In this document: positions 1 through 37,402 of the stretch, in pieces
Numbering within the stretch: the stretch's first letter is position 1
Layout: each line of letters opens with the position of its first letter
Assembly: GCA_963556255.1 (NCBI GenBank)
Contig: OY744604.1
Span: forward strand, 28,463,599-28,527,598
DNA: 64,000 nt
From: Allolobophora icterica
Taxonomy: Eukaryota; Annelida; Clitellata; Crassiclitellata; Lumbricidae
Reading direction: 5' to 3'
Translations under genes and position numbers: made by a program
Notes under the pieces: model-generated
Databases searched by the model: none
What the model saw: only the letters and a program-made list of their open reading frames with translations
What the model was told of the DNA's origin: nothing

Positions 1-21
1 TTCAGCGTCCGTATCACTACA

Positions 22-24800
<24,779 letters not shown>

Positions 24801-26412
24801 GTATGTTTCTTTTTTTATGGAATGTAAATCAGGTTTCCCAAGTCGTTTTTGATTAAGTTAAATCAAATCAGCATCATTGTGTGTTTCCTTAGACAGTTTA
24901 ACCTCTGTAGGAAGATCTTACGCAAAGTTCTTGGGGGTTTTATGAGCATGTTGAATACTGGTACTTGAGTTTTATAATCTTTAATTAATTATGTTGTGTG
25001 ACCTTTGAGTAACTGTACTTTGTGACATACACAATAAAACTGTTACTTTCCTGCTCTTTCACTTGTTTCTTATTTTCATTTTCCTTTAAATCTATTTTCA
25101 TCTGCTTATATGTTTCATTGCTGGATTGAGTTTTTCTTGCCTGGATTTTGATATTTTTGCTGACTCTCACACATAAAAAGATTGGCGAGACAAGATTCCA
25201 CCAAATTTTAGAACCATCAACTTAGTGATGTTTTTTGGACTCGGTTTAGTCTACTGTATTTGGAGATTGATTAATTTTTGGTTTTGCCAGAAAGTCTGAT
25301 TTTCCATGAGTTTTGAGATGCTATACCAAAGCCCTCCCGTCGTGTGCTATGGACAGCACACGGTCGCATTAGCCACACATTTTTTTGTCTTTTCGGTACA
25401 GCATCTTTTGTCAACTCCCACTTGCCTCGATAAATTCCCACTTTCTCCCCTTTCATTTCTTTAAAACAAACTGATCTTCAAAATGGATGTCGCAAAGGTA
25501 ATGCTTTGCCAGCAAGTTGCCATCTCAAGGAATAAGCCGTTTCCACACAGCTAATGTTTCACTATAAGATGGAACTTTAAAAAAGTGTCTCTTGTCTCTA
25601 CCGGTATTGATTCGATAACCAGATGTGCAGCCAGTTGCCCAACAAGAACAAGGCATTTTGCGCCTGTGTCTTTCTGATTTATTTTAGTGTCACCGTCAGG
25701 CTGGGATGGTTAAGCCTACTACAAGCCAAAAGAAAAAGAAGACAATTGAACTGAACAACAACATTTCATGTGTATATAATCTGCATCTAAGTTTTAAAAA
25801 ATATTGCAAATTGCTCTGAGGTTGCCATCAGTCCATGTGCTCTGTCATTGTGACAGAGAAAACATTACAAGCTCAAATACAATGTTTCGATAATTTGAAC
25901 AGAAACATCTCCCCTTTCAGTGCACAACCACTCATAACCACAGAAGGTGCGAGCTCATTGTTTACAAAATATTTGAGGCCAGGGCAAACCCTAAGTCAGT
26001 GGATAAAAGGATGAGACCCTGTGAAGCCTTTTTTTACTATCTTAGCTATGCATTAGATAAGATTCATTAAGATGCAGCTGGCCTAAAACATTAGGCCTAA
26101 TTTCTGGTGAACGGTTTTACCCAGTGATGGGCACTAAATTAATTTTTTTAGTTAAACTTAAACTATTTTTCAACTAAAAATATAATATTAATAAGTAAGT
26201 AAACGTCGCGTTGGGTTGTTGACAGTGTTCATTTCGGAAAATAGTTGTTTAGTCTAGCCATGTTGCCATGCCTGCCTGGCTTCCTTGCAATCGGATACCG
26301 TCCTGTACAGTGTGAAACATAAAAAAAAATTAGAACACACAGTGTTGATGCCTAATAAACAGTTTTAAACATGCAACAGTAACAAAAGCAGAGTTGTAAT
26401 ATTTGTCATAAG
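24801..26412. other. Noncoding stretch after the last recognised ligand exon
   Basis: Searched in all plus frames for a phase-1 exon with a membrane segment, and none was convincing. A CTTTCAG acceptor at 25919 leads only to a frame without a plausible domain. Confidence 0.4.
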
Positions 26413-26584
26413 CATCCTCCATCCACCCTCCATCCACCAGCATCCTCCATCCACCCTCCATCCACCAGCATCCTCCATCCACCCTCCATCCACCAGCATC
26501 CTCCATCCATCCACCCTCCATCCAACTGCATCCTTCATCCACCCTCCATCCACCAGCATCCTCCATCCACCCTCCATCCACCAG
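26413..26584. repeat. 28-bp minisatellite
   Basis: About six tandem copies of CATCCTCCATCCACC + CTCCATCCACCAG, with small variants near 26505-26540. Minus-strand frames give a Trp/Gly/Asp-rich repeat peptide that is not considered a gene. Confidence 0.9.
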
Positions 26585-27014
26585 CCCGTGGTTATAAGTT
26601 TCAATCCCTGTAGCGAATAAGCAACAAATTTAGGTATAAGTTGAAATCCCTACGGCTGCGCCATCTGGCGAATCTTTAGAAATGCGTGCCGGTGACAGAG
26701 AATTGGTCGTCAAAGACAGAGAATCTTCTCGGGCGGCGCCACGTGGTGAGTGAAAATAGGTTCAGTGTAAGTTTTCATGACCAGGTAAAAATGCATGGGC
26801 CGGGAAGGTTTTTGCCCGGGACACCATGGTAGCGGTGAAAGGGGGGACGCGAAGCCGACCACTGGGTGTGTCATGCCCACCCCGACACAGTAGTGGGGTT
26901 TCGAGTGAAAAGCTCTAAAACTGTAGAAATGCATCCCGGTCAAAGTCGCTGTGACAGACAGCGTTTCTTCATTATATATGTAGATTTCTTATTAAGTCAA
27001 TTAAAGAGACTAGC

Positions 27015-27100
27015 GAAGTTTAGGTTTCTCTCGCGGCACACCTGAAATCTCTCACGGCACACTAGTGTGCCGCGGCAGACAGTTTGCGATACTCTGGACC
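27015..27100. mobile_element. hAT-like terminal fragment
   Basis: 'cggcacactagtgtgccgcggcagacagtt' and neighbouring 'cgcggcacacctgaaa' resemble the subterminal palindromes of Charlie-type hAT elements. No partner end or TSD was identified. Confidence 0.4.
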
Positions 27101-27340
27101 AGATTATAAAGTATATTGCCGCCGAAGGGATACGCAGGCGCATGCAATTAATAATGATAAATAATCGAATCTAAACGATTAAATTAGAAGTCGAATCAAT
27201 TACTTGTAGTAAGATCTTCAAATATTGCAATGTACTGTAGATTGATTGCGTTTATTTGGAGTCATTGGACAACGGATTATTTTCTGTTGGGTTTATTTTG
27301 TTTCGAATTATTAGGAAATAGGGTAAATGGAAAAATCTTA

Positions 27341-27825
27341 GGGGCCATCCAAATGTTACGTACGCATGGAGGGGGTAACCGAAACGCATGTGGTTGTGTA
27401 TGCTTGCGAATGGGAGGCGGTCCATTGATTATGTACGTATGCATAGCAAACGGGGGGGGCTTCAAATTGAATGACCTTCAAGTGAGCTGGAGTTCAGTCT
27501 TTCCAGCTATCCGGTACTACCAGACGAAGTAGGACTGTGGGAGAGGTGTCACTTGTATGCCACCTTACCTCTGAACGCTATTATTAAACTATCACACAAC
27601 TCAGCAGTGAGTCCATGGATTACTCATCCTTCAATCTGGCCTAAAGTGCAGAAAGTCGCTGCCTGGCCTGTGGTACTGAAACATTCTGCAGCCGGTCTGG
27701 GGGGGAGTGCGTCAACCGTACGTACACATGTGGCAGGTGGTGGAAAAAATTACGTGTGCGTACAGGGAGGGGAGGAGGGGTCCAATTTTCCCGGATTTTT
27801 ACGTACGTAATATGTGGATGGCCGC
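27341..27825. mobile_element. PIF/Harbinger-like MITE with TTA TSD
   Basis: GGGGCCATCCAAATGTTACG at 27341 is inverted at the other end (CGTAATATGTGGATGGCCGC to 27825), flanked by TTA (27338-27340, 27826-27828). G-rich, CGTACG-containing subterminal regions occur at both ends. The three-base TTA TSD supports PIF/Harbinger. A second family member starts at 63929. Confidence 0.75.
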
Positions 27826-27828
27826 TTA

Positions 27829-29558
27829 CGTTTTCTGTTGGCTAGTGCATTTCCTTTCACGAAGTTCTGCCGGATTAAAACTCCTTTAAGTTCAGTTCAC
27901 ACTCAACTAGTCCTGCCGATTCTCCTAAATACTCTACAGTTTTCGGATTATTTGAGGGAAATACTCTATTGTCTATTATTAACAGAAACACTCGACTTAT
28001 GTCTGGGCATAACACATTGACTCTATATATAATGTGTTATCAAATTAGAATAGGATAAGTGATGGCTTGTCGTTTGACAGGAGGTGAGATAAAAAATATC
28101 CGAAAGAATACCATTCAAACCTTAAAGTTATTACTTGCTTGCGTCAGATATAAATTATGTGTGACTATGCGCGCATTAAAAATGTTCGTAATACCAACTT
28201 AAAAAAATAATAATTACTAGTCAGCTGCCTGAGCATGTCATTGAATCTGCCCACTGCATATTTCGCACAAATATGAAATAAATAATGACGTCATAAACAA
28301 AGCAAAAGCCTTAATATTACGTTCGCACAGCAGTTTAAAATACGTTGCAGTTAAATTGAAAGATTCCACTTTCCTACTGATATAATGACGTTGATACTGC
28401 TGATTATTACGCGACAAAAGTCGTTTAAACTCCTGATAGATTCTGGATTCTCTAGGAAAGTTATTATACCACAATGACCGAACCAAATGAAACTACGCAG
28501 AATCATGGAGGAAATTCGTATGCTTTTATCACATTTACATTGTTTAACTTTGAACTTTGTGATTGATGAGGTTATTGCATTCTAAATGTTTAACTCTCAC
28601 TGTGCCTCAATTCGCTGAACCCTTTTTATTGTCAATAATCTGATGTATTAACTGTGCATTTAATCATCTTCGGCCCAAACCGTAGCGCTTTCAACTTTCT
28701 TATCCCGATTCTTACCTTTAACCGCTCAACGAATATATCCACGACATCATACACATCTTGCGCCAGCGCATCATAAATGGAGAGACAGCCACACAGCAAG
28801 ACACAGAGGCACACAAACTGTGTACAGTTTGATAGATGGATATAGACAGAGAGGTAGTAATAGACATAGAAAAGAGAGCAGACAGATGGACACACAGACA
28901 GTGTCTAACAGACGTAATCATTAATAATCATTGAATCTATATTATCGATAAATAAATAAATTAATTAATCACGCTGCGGATTAATCAATCAATCACTCAG
29001 TCAGTCGACCAATCGATCCGGAAACGTTGAGTGGCACGCGAACTCGTGTTTGTGAATGGCTTTCTCGTTAAGAATACGGTCTCCTTGGTATCACCGGATA
29101 AGACCAGTATCCTGAGAGCCGTGACGTCCACTGAATACAAAGGGCATTCAACACTTCTGAGCTCAACAGTGCATTGTATAACAGCACATATCACGTCCTG
29201 TGTTCCACTCTCAATGCAACATACGCAAATGAAAATGCTTTGTTAAGCTGTGTAAATTCTGGCAATTCGTATATCAAGCGCGTTGATAAAGAAAATCGTA
29301 ATTTCTTCGATTCAATCGTGTTTCAAAACGTCTGGAAAATCGTCTAAAACATTTAAAACTGGAAAATCGTTCTTCAACGGTAAATGAAGCCGCTTGGATT
29401 GCAAAAACACCGCTGTTTAACCCAACTCCATTTTTCATCAGAAGAATAATGATACTTGAAGGTGTCCTCTTAACGCCCTTTACAACTGGGGCGCATAGGA
29501 CTATTAGAACTAGGCCTACTAGAAGTTGGTTTGTTGTGGAAGGTCGGGCGCGATACGA
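27829..29558. other. Intergenic stretch without a recognised gene
   Basis: Several short frames exist on both strands, such as 28238-28486 and 28632-28895 (minus), but none shows a domain or splice context. It lies upstream of the ABCA gene and may hold its promoter or first exon. Confidence 0.4.
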
Positions 29559-29566
29559 CTGCAAAC

Positions 29567-29739
29567 CAGGGCTGTTACAGTAGTCGAGGGTATACGCGGG
29601 TATACAGCGTATACTCACCTCTAGAGACCGTATACTCACCTCACAAAATATTTATATTTATTTATATTAAAATACTGTAGCGTGTACTCGCAAAATACAG
29701 TAGCGTATACTCACCTCTAATTTTACCACTACAGCCCTG
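29567..29739. mobile_element. 173-bp hAT MITE
   Basis: CAGGGCTGT and ACAGCCCTG inverted ends are flanked by a perfect 8-bp TSD CTGCAAAC (29559-29566, 29740-29747). The interior contains four 'gtatactcacctc'-like units. Confidence 0.85.
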
Positions 29740-29836
29740 CTGCAAACTAGCTCTGGACGTGTTCATGCCGCTGATGGGCCAGATCATGGAGCATACTGTT
29801 GCCGAATGGACACGCAGGCGCATGCAATTAATTGGA

Positions 29837-30298
29837 AGTAGAAGACGAAGAAGAAGAAGAAGAAGAAGAAGAAGAGGAGGAGGAGGAGGAAGAAGAAGAA
29901 GAAGAAGAAGAAGAAGAAAAAAAAGAAGAAGAAGAGGAGGAGGAGGAGGAGGATGAGGAGGAAGAAGAAGAAAAAGAAGAAGAGGAGGAGGAGGAGGAGG
30001 AGGAAGAAGAAGAAGAAGAAGAAAAAAAAAGAAGAAGAAGAGGAGGAGGAGGATGAGGAGGAAGAAGAAGAAAAAGAAGAAGAGGAGGAGGAGGAGGAGG
30101 AGAAAGAAGAAGAAGAAGAAGAAGAAGAAGAATGAGAAGAGAAGGAGAAGACGAAGAAGAAGAAGAGGAAGAGGAGGAGGGGGAGGAGGAGGAGGAGGAG
30201 GAGGAGGAGGAGGAAGAAGCAGAAGAAGATGAAGAAGAAGAAGAAGAAGAAGAAGAAGAAGAAGAAGAAGAAGAAGAAGAAGAAGAAGAAGAAGAAGG
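29837..30298. repeat. Long (GAA/GGA)n purine tract
   Basis: About 460 bp of almost pure purine on the plus strand. It contains an internal tandem duplication (29937-30000 resembles 30043-30105). Open frames on both strands are repeat artefacts. Confidence 0.9.
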
Positions 30299-30312
30299 GA
30301 ATAATAATAGTA

Positions 30313-30410
<98 letters not shown>

Positions 30411-30411
30411 T
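30299..30411. repeat. (AAT)n microsatellite
   Basis: About 36 AAT triplets directly continue the purine tract, 365 bp before the first ABCA exon. Confidence 0.95.
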
Positions 30412-30776
30412 ACACGAAAAATTTCTAGAGCGCCGTAACGCGACCATGCCGCTACAAGGGCGCTGGAAAGAAAGAAGAAGAAGATGATGATGATGGATTT
30501 TAGCCATTGTGTTTTTCTTCCCATCGGAAATATCCTTCAATCGTAGAACATAACTTTCATTGCCATTGTCGGAAGACCGCATTGCCTTATATCACCCCGC
30601 ATGATACTGTTCAAGCAACTGAAGCTTAATATATCGTAATGTAAAGATCGCAATGTGACGATTCCTTAAAGCGATGTTGATGATGTGGGCATCTGAATCA
30701 GATGATGTGATGCGATGATTTATGTAGATGTCGTCGTGTGTCAAGTGCTAAGTGATGATGGTGAATGGTGTTACAG

Positions 30777-31087
30777 GAACTTGAGACAGTTCTGGTGTCT
30801 GCTTTGGAAGAACTGGTTGCTCCAAAAGAAGAAATTCTGCCAGATTGTCTTTATCTATCTATTACCGATCTTCTTCGCCCTACTTCCCGTAGTGATGCGA
30901 GACATAAAGGGACCCGTCTTCATGTCAGGCGCAACTACCTACGACAGCTTCTTCGTTACCCCAGACTTGATCGACAACTTGAAATTTCCACCCGCAAATT
31001 TAACCCTTGCCTACGCTCCCAACACGAACCTCGTCAAAAGGATTCTGAATAGAACTACGACCGCCTTGGGCGTCAAGACTTCAACGA
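30777..31087 (+). CDS. ABCA3-like: ABCA exon 1 as seen (N-terminal membrane helix, start of loop 1)
   Basis: Acceptor GTTACAG, one codon-completing base, then [20 protein letters not shown] and the hydrophobic [18 protein letters not shown], the standard ABCA start. NLT and NRT sequons follow in the extracellular part. It ends in phase 1 at GTACGT. The frame also stays open upstream to an ATG at 30715, an alternative unspliced start. Confidence 0.85.
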
Positions 31088-34000
31088 GTACGTTATATTC
31101 CCATGTAGTGTGTTGGTGATATGCATGCATAATAACAGCCTGGCTCTTGTGGTTTATTAATTTGTCTCAAAGCTACCAGCGTATAAGTCACCGTCCGCCT
31201 TTTGAGTAGCGTTACAAGATACCGCAGATTAACATTGATTAGGTGAATTGAACATGATTTGATCTGATATAATAACATTGAACATCGGAAATAAGCTACC
31301 CAATTAAGTAACTAAAACATGACTATATTGCCACCGGGATCGGTAATACTTAATTTTTATTAACTGCATTTGTGTATTCTATCGTTAGCCAGTATGTTTT
31401 GAAACCTGTAAGAACCGTGTGATACTTCTGAAAATAGTCTTTCAAATGATATTTAGTTCACTTGACCTTCTTTGTGTAGATCTCGGCTTTGCATCCGAGA
31501 GTGATGTGGAGGATTACATGGCAATAAACCGTAATGTTTTTGGCGCAATCGTTTTCCTCGATTTGAAAGGCTTGTTCAGTCTTCCGCAGAATATTACCTA
31601 CAAGGTCCGTCTGCATTCAGACGAAGGGGAATGGAAAACAAACGCCACATTCTATGACCTAATAACGATGGGACCGAGAGCTTTGGCTGATCGATTTGGT
31701 GGAAGAGATCCAGGTATTATTATTTTTTTTAAATTATTTATTCATTGTATATAAAGAAAACCACAAACTCTTTCGGAGGAGAACTCAGGAAAATCATCCT
31801 ATGCTATATGGATACTAGAGCATTTGCCCTCAGTATGACGGGTTGAAAATGAAAATGAATGGATTGATAGGAAGAAAAAAGAAAATATTTACTTGCCCTG
31901 TATTGCACGTGACCAATCGATGTTAAGGCTAATCAGTCTTCGCCTCGCCTTTGCTCCTCTTGTCCCTCAAGCTACCGTCAGATCGTGTGCCATAATGAAG
32001 GAGGGACAGAGCTAGAGTGGGAAGGTATGACGGACTATTTACAAACAATACAGTATAATTTTGTTCCGTATAGCACGTGACCAATTTGCCCTGTATGCCA
32101 GCCGTGCATTAGAAAGCGTTTATCGAACTACAGACAGAAGAACACACACATGTGGGAATTGGGAAACTATAATTTATAAGAGATAACAAAATAAGCCATA
32201 GTAGTTAAAAGAATATAGAAAGTGAAAGGTAGGGCGTTTAATAGATCAATTAATTTAAAAATAATAAGATAGCCTCTTAAATAATAATTAATAAGTAATA
32301 ATACATCCACGTCTGGACAGTTTTTAAAGGCCTACCTTGCTGTTAGTTGATTGTGAGGCGCCTTTGTAATGGCATGGCTGTGTTACGGTGCCATATCAAT
32401 TGTCATTATTATTATTATAAGCATACCGAAGCTTCTATGCACATTCGCTGGTAAATTGCATTAGCTAACTGTTCTAATCAAATTAGCTTACAAGCTTCAT
32501 TACAAAATTGTGACTTAGCTAATAAACAATAACCTATAGTGTGTTTGCGTGGGACAGAGGCATCGTAAAACCCTATGACCATCATGGCTTCTCTCGCTTG
32601 TAAAGGAGATGGTAGAAACAACTGCATTAGCGACGTTATTTGGCGAGCTTTCAGGCAAAAAACCGGCGATCAGAGTCCAATGGCCTATCAAGAACTGACG
32701 GCAAAAAGCCTGACCAACTATACCTTGGTCAAGAGGTCGTTAGTTGGCGTGGGATGTCACGGTGCAGGGTACACTTTCTGCATCGTACAAGCATTTAACA
32801 TTGTAAAAAGCAGGTGCCGCAGCAGTCAAAGCAGCTCATTGTAAAGGAATGCAAATATTCTGCTATCTCGCAGTCACGCCATTTCGTTCCTGTTGCAGTC
32901 AAAACCGCAGGAAGCTGACACGCCGAGTCGATGGTGTTTCGCCAAGAACTGGGAGGCGAGATTTCATCAGTGACTAGCGTGAGACCAGCCATCTGCTCCA
33001 TTTCTTATAAGTCGCCCTTCAAATTGGAAACTCCCTGTCTGTTTTTGACACCTCGGATTGGAACAGTAAGGAGACCGAGTGGCCCATGACTGAATGACGG
33101 CTTAATATGATGTTGAAAACGGTCATTTTAGTTTTACAATAACATACATAATGCTTTTTTATTATTCCCGTTAGTATAAAAGCATAGTGCCAGTCGTAGT
33201 AGAAATAGCAGGTTTGTTAGTAGAAGTAATTGTTGTGGTGGCAGTACTGTAGTGGTAGCAGTTGTCATAGAAATAAATAAATGTTGACCTGAATAGAAGA
33301 TGGCAATTGAGGAGGTGGCACATACGTTTTAGGTTATTACTACGAGGGTTTTCTGGCGATCCAGAATGCCGTTGACCTGAGTCTAATTGTCGAAGTGAAT
33401 AATAGTTTCGACCCAACGACCGTAACGACTCGGCTGAAACGTTATCCATTTCCTCCTTACAGCGCAGATGAATTTAGTTTGAAAATCAGATCCATATTGT
33501 CTGTGATCATGCTGCTCATCTTCAGCTTTGTTGCACCCACAATCTGTCAGGAAATTGTGCTGGAGAAGGAAAACAAATTCAAGGTACAATCACTCGCATA
33601 CAATATCAATTATAGCCACAATTCTTCAATAAAATTAGATCCAAATGTATGTATAACTGTGACCGCCATTTGCGCTTCTTTGGGCCGTCATATTGTTCCC
33701 GACAATAAGCGACCTCTGTCGCTTGTCGCGATAGTCGTAGACTGGCAGGGTAAATGTCGCGTTGAGCGACTGTCGATATCGATAGGCGATGTCGCCGATA
33801 GTCGGGAAAGGGAGAGGGGTCGTTGAAATCGACGTCGGTCTTAGATTCCACGCCGTGGCGCCGAACTTAAAAGAGGGGCGCTTCGGCAATTTCTAATTGG
33901 CAAGGTATCGCTAGCCGAGAACGGTTTCTGTCGCCGGCGAGTTCCCACGGTAGGCCTCTGAAATTCGTGGCAAGAGGGAGCCCGCGCATTCACACGTGTA

Positions 34001-37000
34001 GCACGTGTGGGCAACATTTGGCGCGCGGAAGTGACGTGGGAGCTCGAAACAAGGAAAGCGCGCTCAGTCTGCCAGAGATCTGCTGAGTCCGTTGAAAAAC
34101 GTAAAAAGAAATAATTGTCAATTAGGCCGGTTGCGATTTAAAAAAAATATAATTCGATAATACATTCGATAATATAGTTTGAGGCGCTATCGAACTTAAT
34201 GAAACATAAGAAATCTGAAACTGGGAAATCGATCGAATCGAAGTTATCGTTTGCTTCCGGTGAATCGAACCAATGTAAAAGGCACCATATCGATAGCAGT
34301 GCTTTAAGACATGATAAATGCAACCTAATGTTCGTTGAATTAAAGATAAGAAAGATAGATAATTAAAGATAGATCATATATCTCGTATCTTATTGCATAG
34401 AAGTGTGATATGATAGGTCTTACCTAACATTCACATAATAAACTTTCATCAACTTTCATATTATAAAATTTTTAATGATATGACATCATGCGAATTGGAT
34501 TACTTCGAAGTTTTGCGAAATAGCATGTGTTTTACAAATGTTCAGATACATTAAAGTGTGAGATCGTTTGTGAATACCACGCAGGAATTGATGAAGCTGA
34601 TGGGAATGTGTACGTGGCTGTACTGGTCTTCGTGGTTCGTCCAGTACCTGCTGCTCATGCTCGCCTCTATGATCATCGTGACGATTATGTTTCACGCTCC
34701 GATCACACAAAACGTACCAGTGATTGCCCACAGCTCAGCTACCGTCACATTCGTCTTCCTCCTACTCTACTCTCTATCACTCATCACCTTCTGCTTCGCT
34801 ATTTCTACTCTTGTATCCAAAGGTAAGGACATGTACGCGGACAGTTAAGTACATCTACAGCGAATGGAGGCAAGGTAAAGCGATATAAGGCAAAAATTGC
34901 TATTGGGCGATATGAAGTGAGGTGACTGTAGCGATATCCTAAACCTAAACAAGTCTTTATCTACAAAACTAAGCATAGGAAGATGTAGTGCAGATTGGGT
35001 GTAAAATAACATAGGTTAGATGAAACTGTTTATTGTTAACACGTAGACTAAGGTGCCAGCATCTAAAGTACCAGCAGTGTCCAGCACTGTAAGTCATAAT
35101 AAATTTTAGCATAAGGTTCGGGGATAGACTGTATCTAAGAGAGTATTGAAATGACGTTTGCTTACCTCATTGGATGAATTTTAACTGAAACGGGCGTGGC
35201 CATGCCAGTATCTGCTGTTGAATTGAAAATGAGGTAGTCAACGGTTGAACGAATGTGGACAATCAGTTTGACGGTGATCTGTAAGGTCACTTATTGAATT
35301 TGTCAAGTCGCCAGCTAGCTGTTTTCGGCAAGAATAAGAGTTTAAATCCTTAGTCGATGGACTATTGTTACGAATAAGAGATTCAAGTCGAAAGCAACCT
35401 TTTGTCGAGTAGTGGACGCTGATAGTTTTCGAACGAAACACCATCGAAGGTGAACGGTTGCGTAGCGTGACCTTCTGGCTTAGAAGAGTCGAACGTTTGA
35501 AAAGTCGACACTCAACGGACTTGAACTTTGTAGCGAGCGAAGCGTCAGAGTTGATCGAAGGCAATAAAACCTTCGATTGAATCGTCAAACATTTGTCTTC
35601 GAGGAGAAGAAGGTAAGATGATCGAAAGTCGGAAGTCGGAAGAAGGCGATGAAGTGCGAACTTCAACCGAAATTCAGAATGAAGGAACAATGCATGAACT
35701 TCGAAAGACGAGCGAAGCTGTTGGACATCGACACATCACGAAGCAAGGATCCGTGAGAACATTCCAAACAGTCTATGCTTTTTTCTGTTGGAGGTTAGAT
35801 ACATGTAGGCTAAAATAATATTATAATTTATTAGCGAGTGCTGGCTAGGTAAGGAGTATACGACTATAGCTACAGCCCTGATGATTGACTACTTGACTAT
35901 AGACTTGAATGCTACAGTGAACTAGGCCTACATCATATTTGAATTTAGACTAAATATTATTTCAAAATGTACATTCATGTCTTGTTTGGTGACCTCACTA
36001 ATGAAAAGAATAGGCCTATGCATTACTAACCCAGGTGGGGGCACACCAGTATTGAATTTCACAAGTAGACGTGGGTGTTAGCTCTTTCTAACTTTAAGTT
36101 CCCCCTTAGCCATAGGGGGGCGCTACAGTGACGATGCAAACGGCAGGACAAGACTAAGCAAGCACTTTGCTAAAATAGCATCGAAAATTGTGAATTTCAA
36201 AATATTACTTCAAGTTGTATTCTTCCTCGAGCCAATAATACACGGAAAAGGAACATTTTCGAAACCCATTTAATGAAATCAATCCAATAATAATATTAAG
36301 CCGCACGCTGGAGAAAATCACAGATTAATAATATTATTATAAGCACAGCCGCAAGAAGCTCTGTTGATTGTTTTCAGTTGTCATCATCACATCTTTCTTT
36401 TTTGTATTTTCTGTTTACCAATGTTTGGTATTTACTTTTGCCTGCGTGTTTAAATGAATGTTTCTCGCTCAGTGAGGCTAAAATTTGGAGACTGTTGAAG
36501 ATTTATATAGCTTATTTATACGGGGCCTTTACTGTTGACTTAAGTCCTTTTCCACAGAAAAGGCTCCACATATTCATTTAAAATTATCGCATCCTATTAC
36601 TGTGATAAATTTGGGTGAGTCGTCATCTGACCGCTGTGACAGCTGTAAACGTGTTAAGACGTTTTGAATTATTACCACTGGCGTAAAGTTAAAAAAAATA
36701 CTGGGGGGGGGGGCATTTCTGAATTTACAAAATCTTTTTCGGAATTTCATCTTAAAAAAGTTGATGACCTTTTTTTTAGTCATTCGCCTCTATTCTTTGT
36801 TTCAGGAGCTCATAGCAAACACTAAACACCATAATAAACTTTTTTACCGATTTGTCCTCACACTCACATCACACTGTTATTAACTTTTTTTACCGATTCC
36901 TCTCGAACAAATTTCGTGAAATTAAATATATCTTCTTATTTTTTTATATTTTCATCTCGATTATTGGGGGGCATTGCCCCGGCTCCTCAATTATTTGGGG

Positions 37001-37316
37001 GGCACGTGCCCCGGCTGCCCCCCAGAGTCTACGCCTATGATTATTACATATATCTCTCATGCTCGTTCATTTTCTGTCGTTTATTTACTTACAGCCACGT
37101 TAGGCTCGGCTATCGGTTATATACTTTTTTTCCTGTCGTACGCCCCTTATTTATATCTGGAGAGGATCTACGACAGTATGACTCTTATGCAGAAACTAGC
37201 AGCGTCGCTCGACTTCAATTTGGCCATGGCATTCGGATGCATCAAGATATCTCAGTACGAAACACCCGGTTTGTATAAATATAACGTCCTATTGCTGATT
37301 GTATTGAACGTAGAAG

Positions 37317-37402
<86 letters not shown>

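Noticed and set aside
25919..25985. Possible alternative EGF exon after a CTTTCAG acceptor (a Cys-x8-Cys spacing is visible)
   Set aside because: The required phase 2 reading puts the cysteines out of frame; the in-phase frame has no EGF features and soon stops.
26330..26604. Minus-strand frames of Trp/Gly/Asp repeats
   Set aside because: They are translations of the 28-bp minisatellite.
29662..30582. Long open frames across the purine and AAT tracts (poly-Leu, poly-Glu, poly-Ile types)
   Set aside because: Pure products of triplet repeats, open on both strands and in several frames, with no conserved domain.
30715..30776. ATG at 30715 as the ABCA start
   Set aside because: It is in frame, but a good acceptor lies exactly at the conserved NLRQFW start, so these codons are probably intron. 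It cannot be excluded without cDNA.
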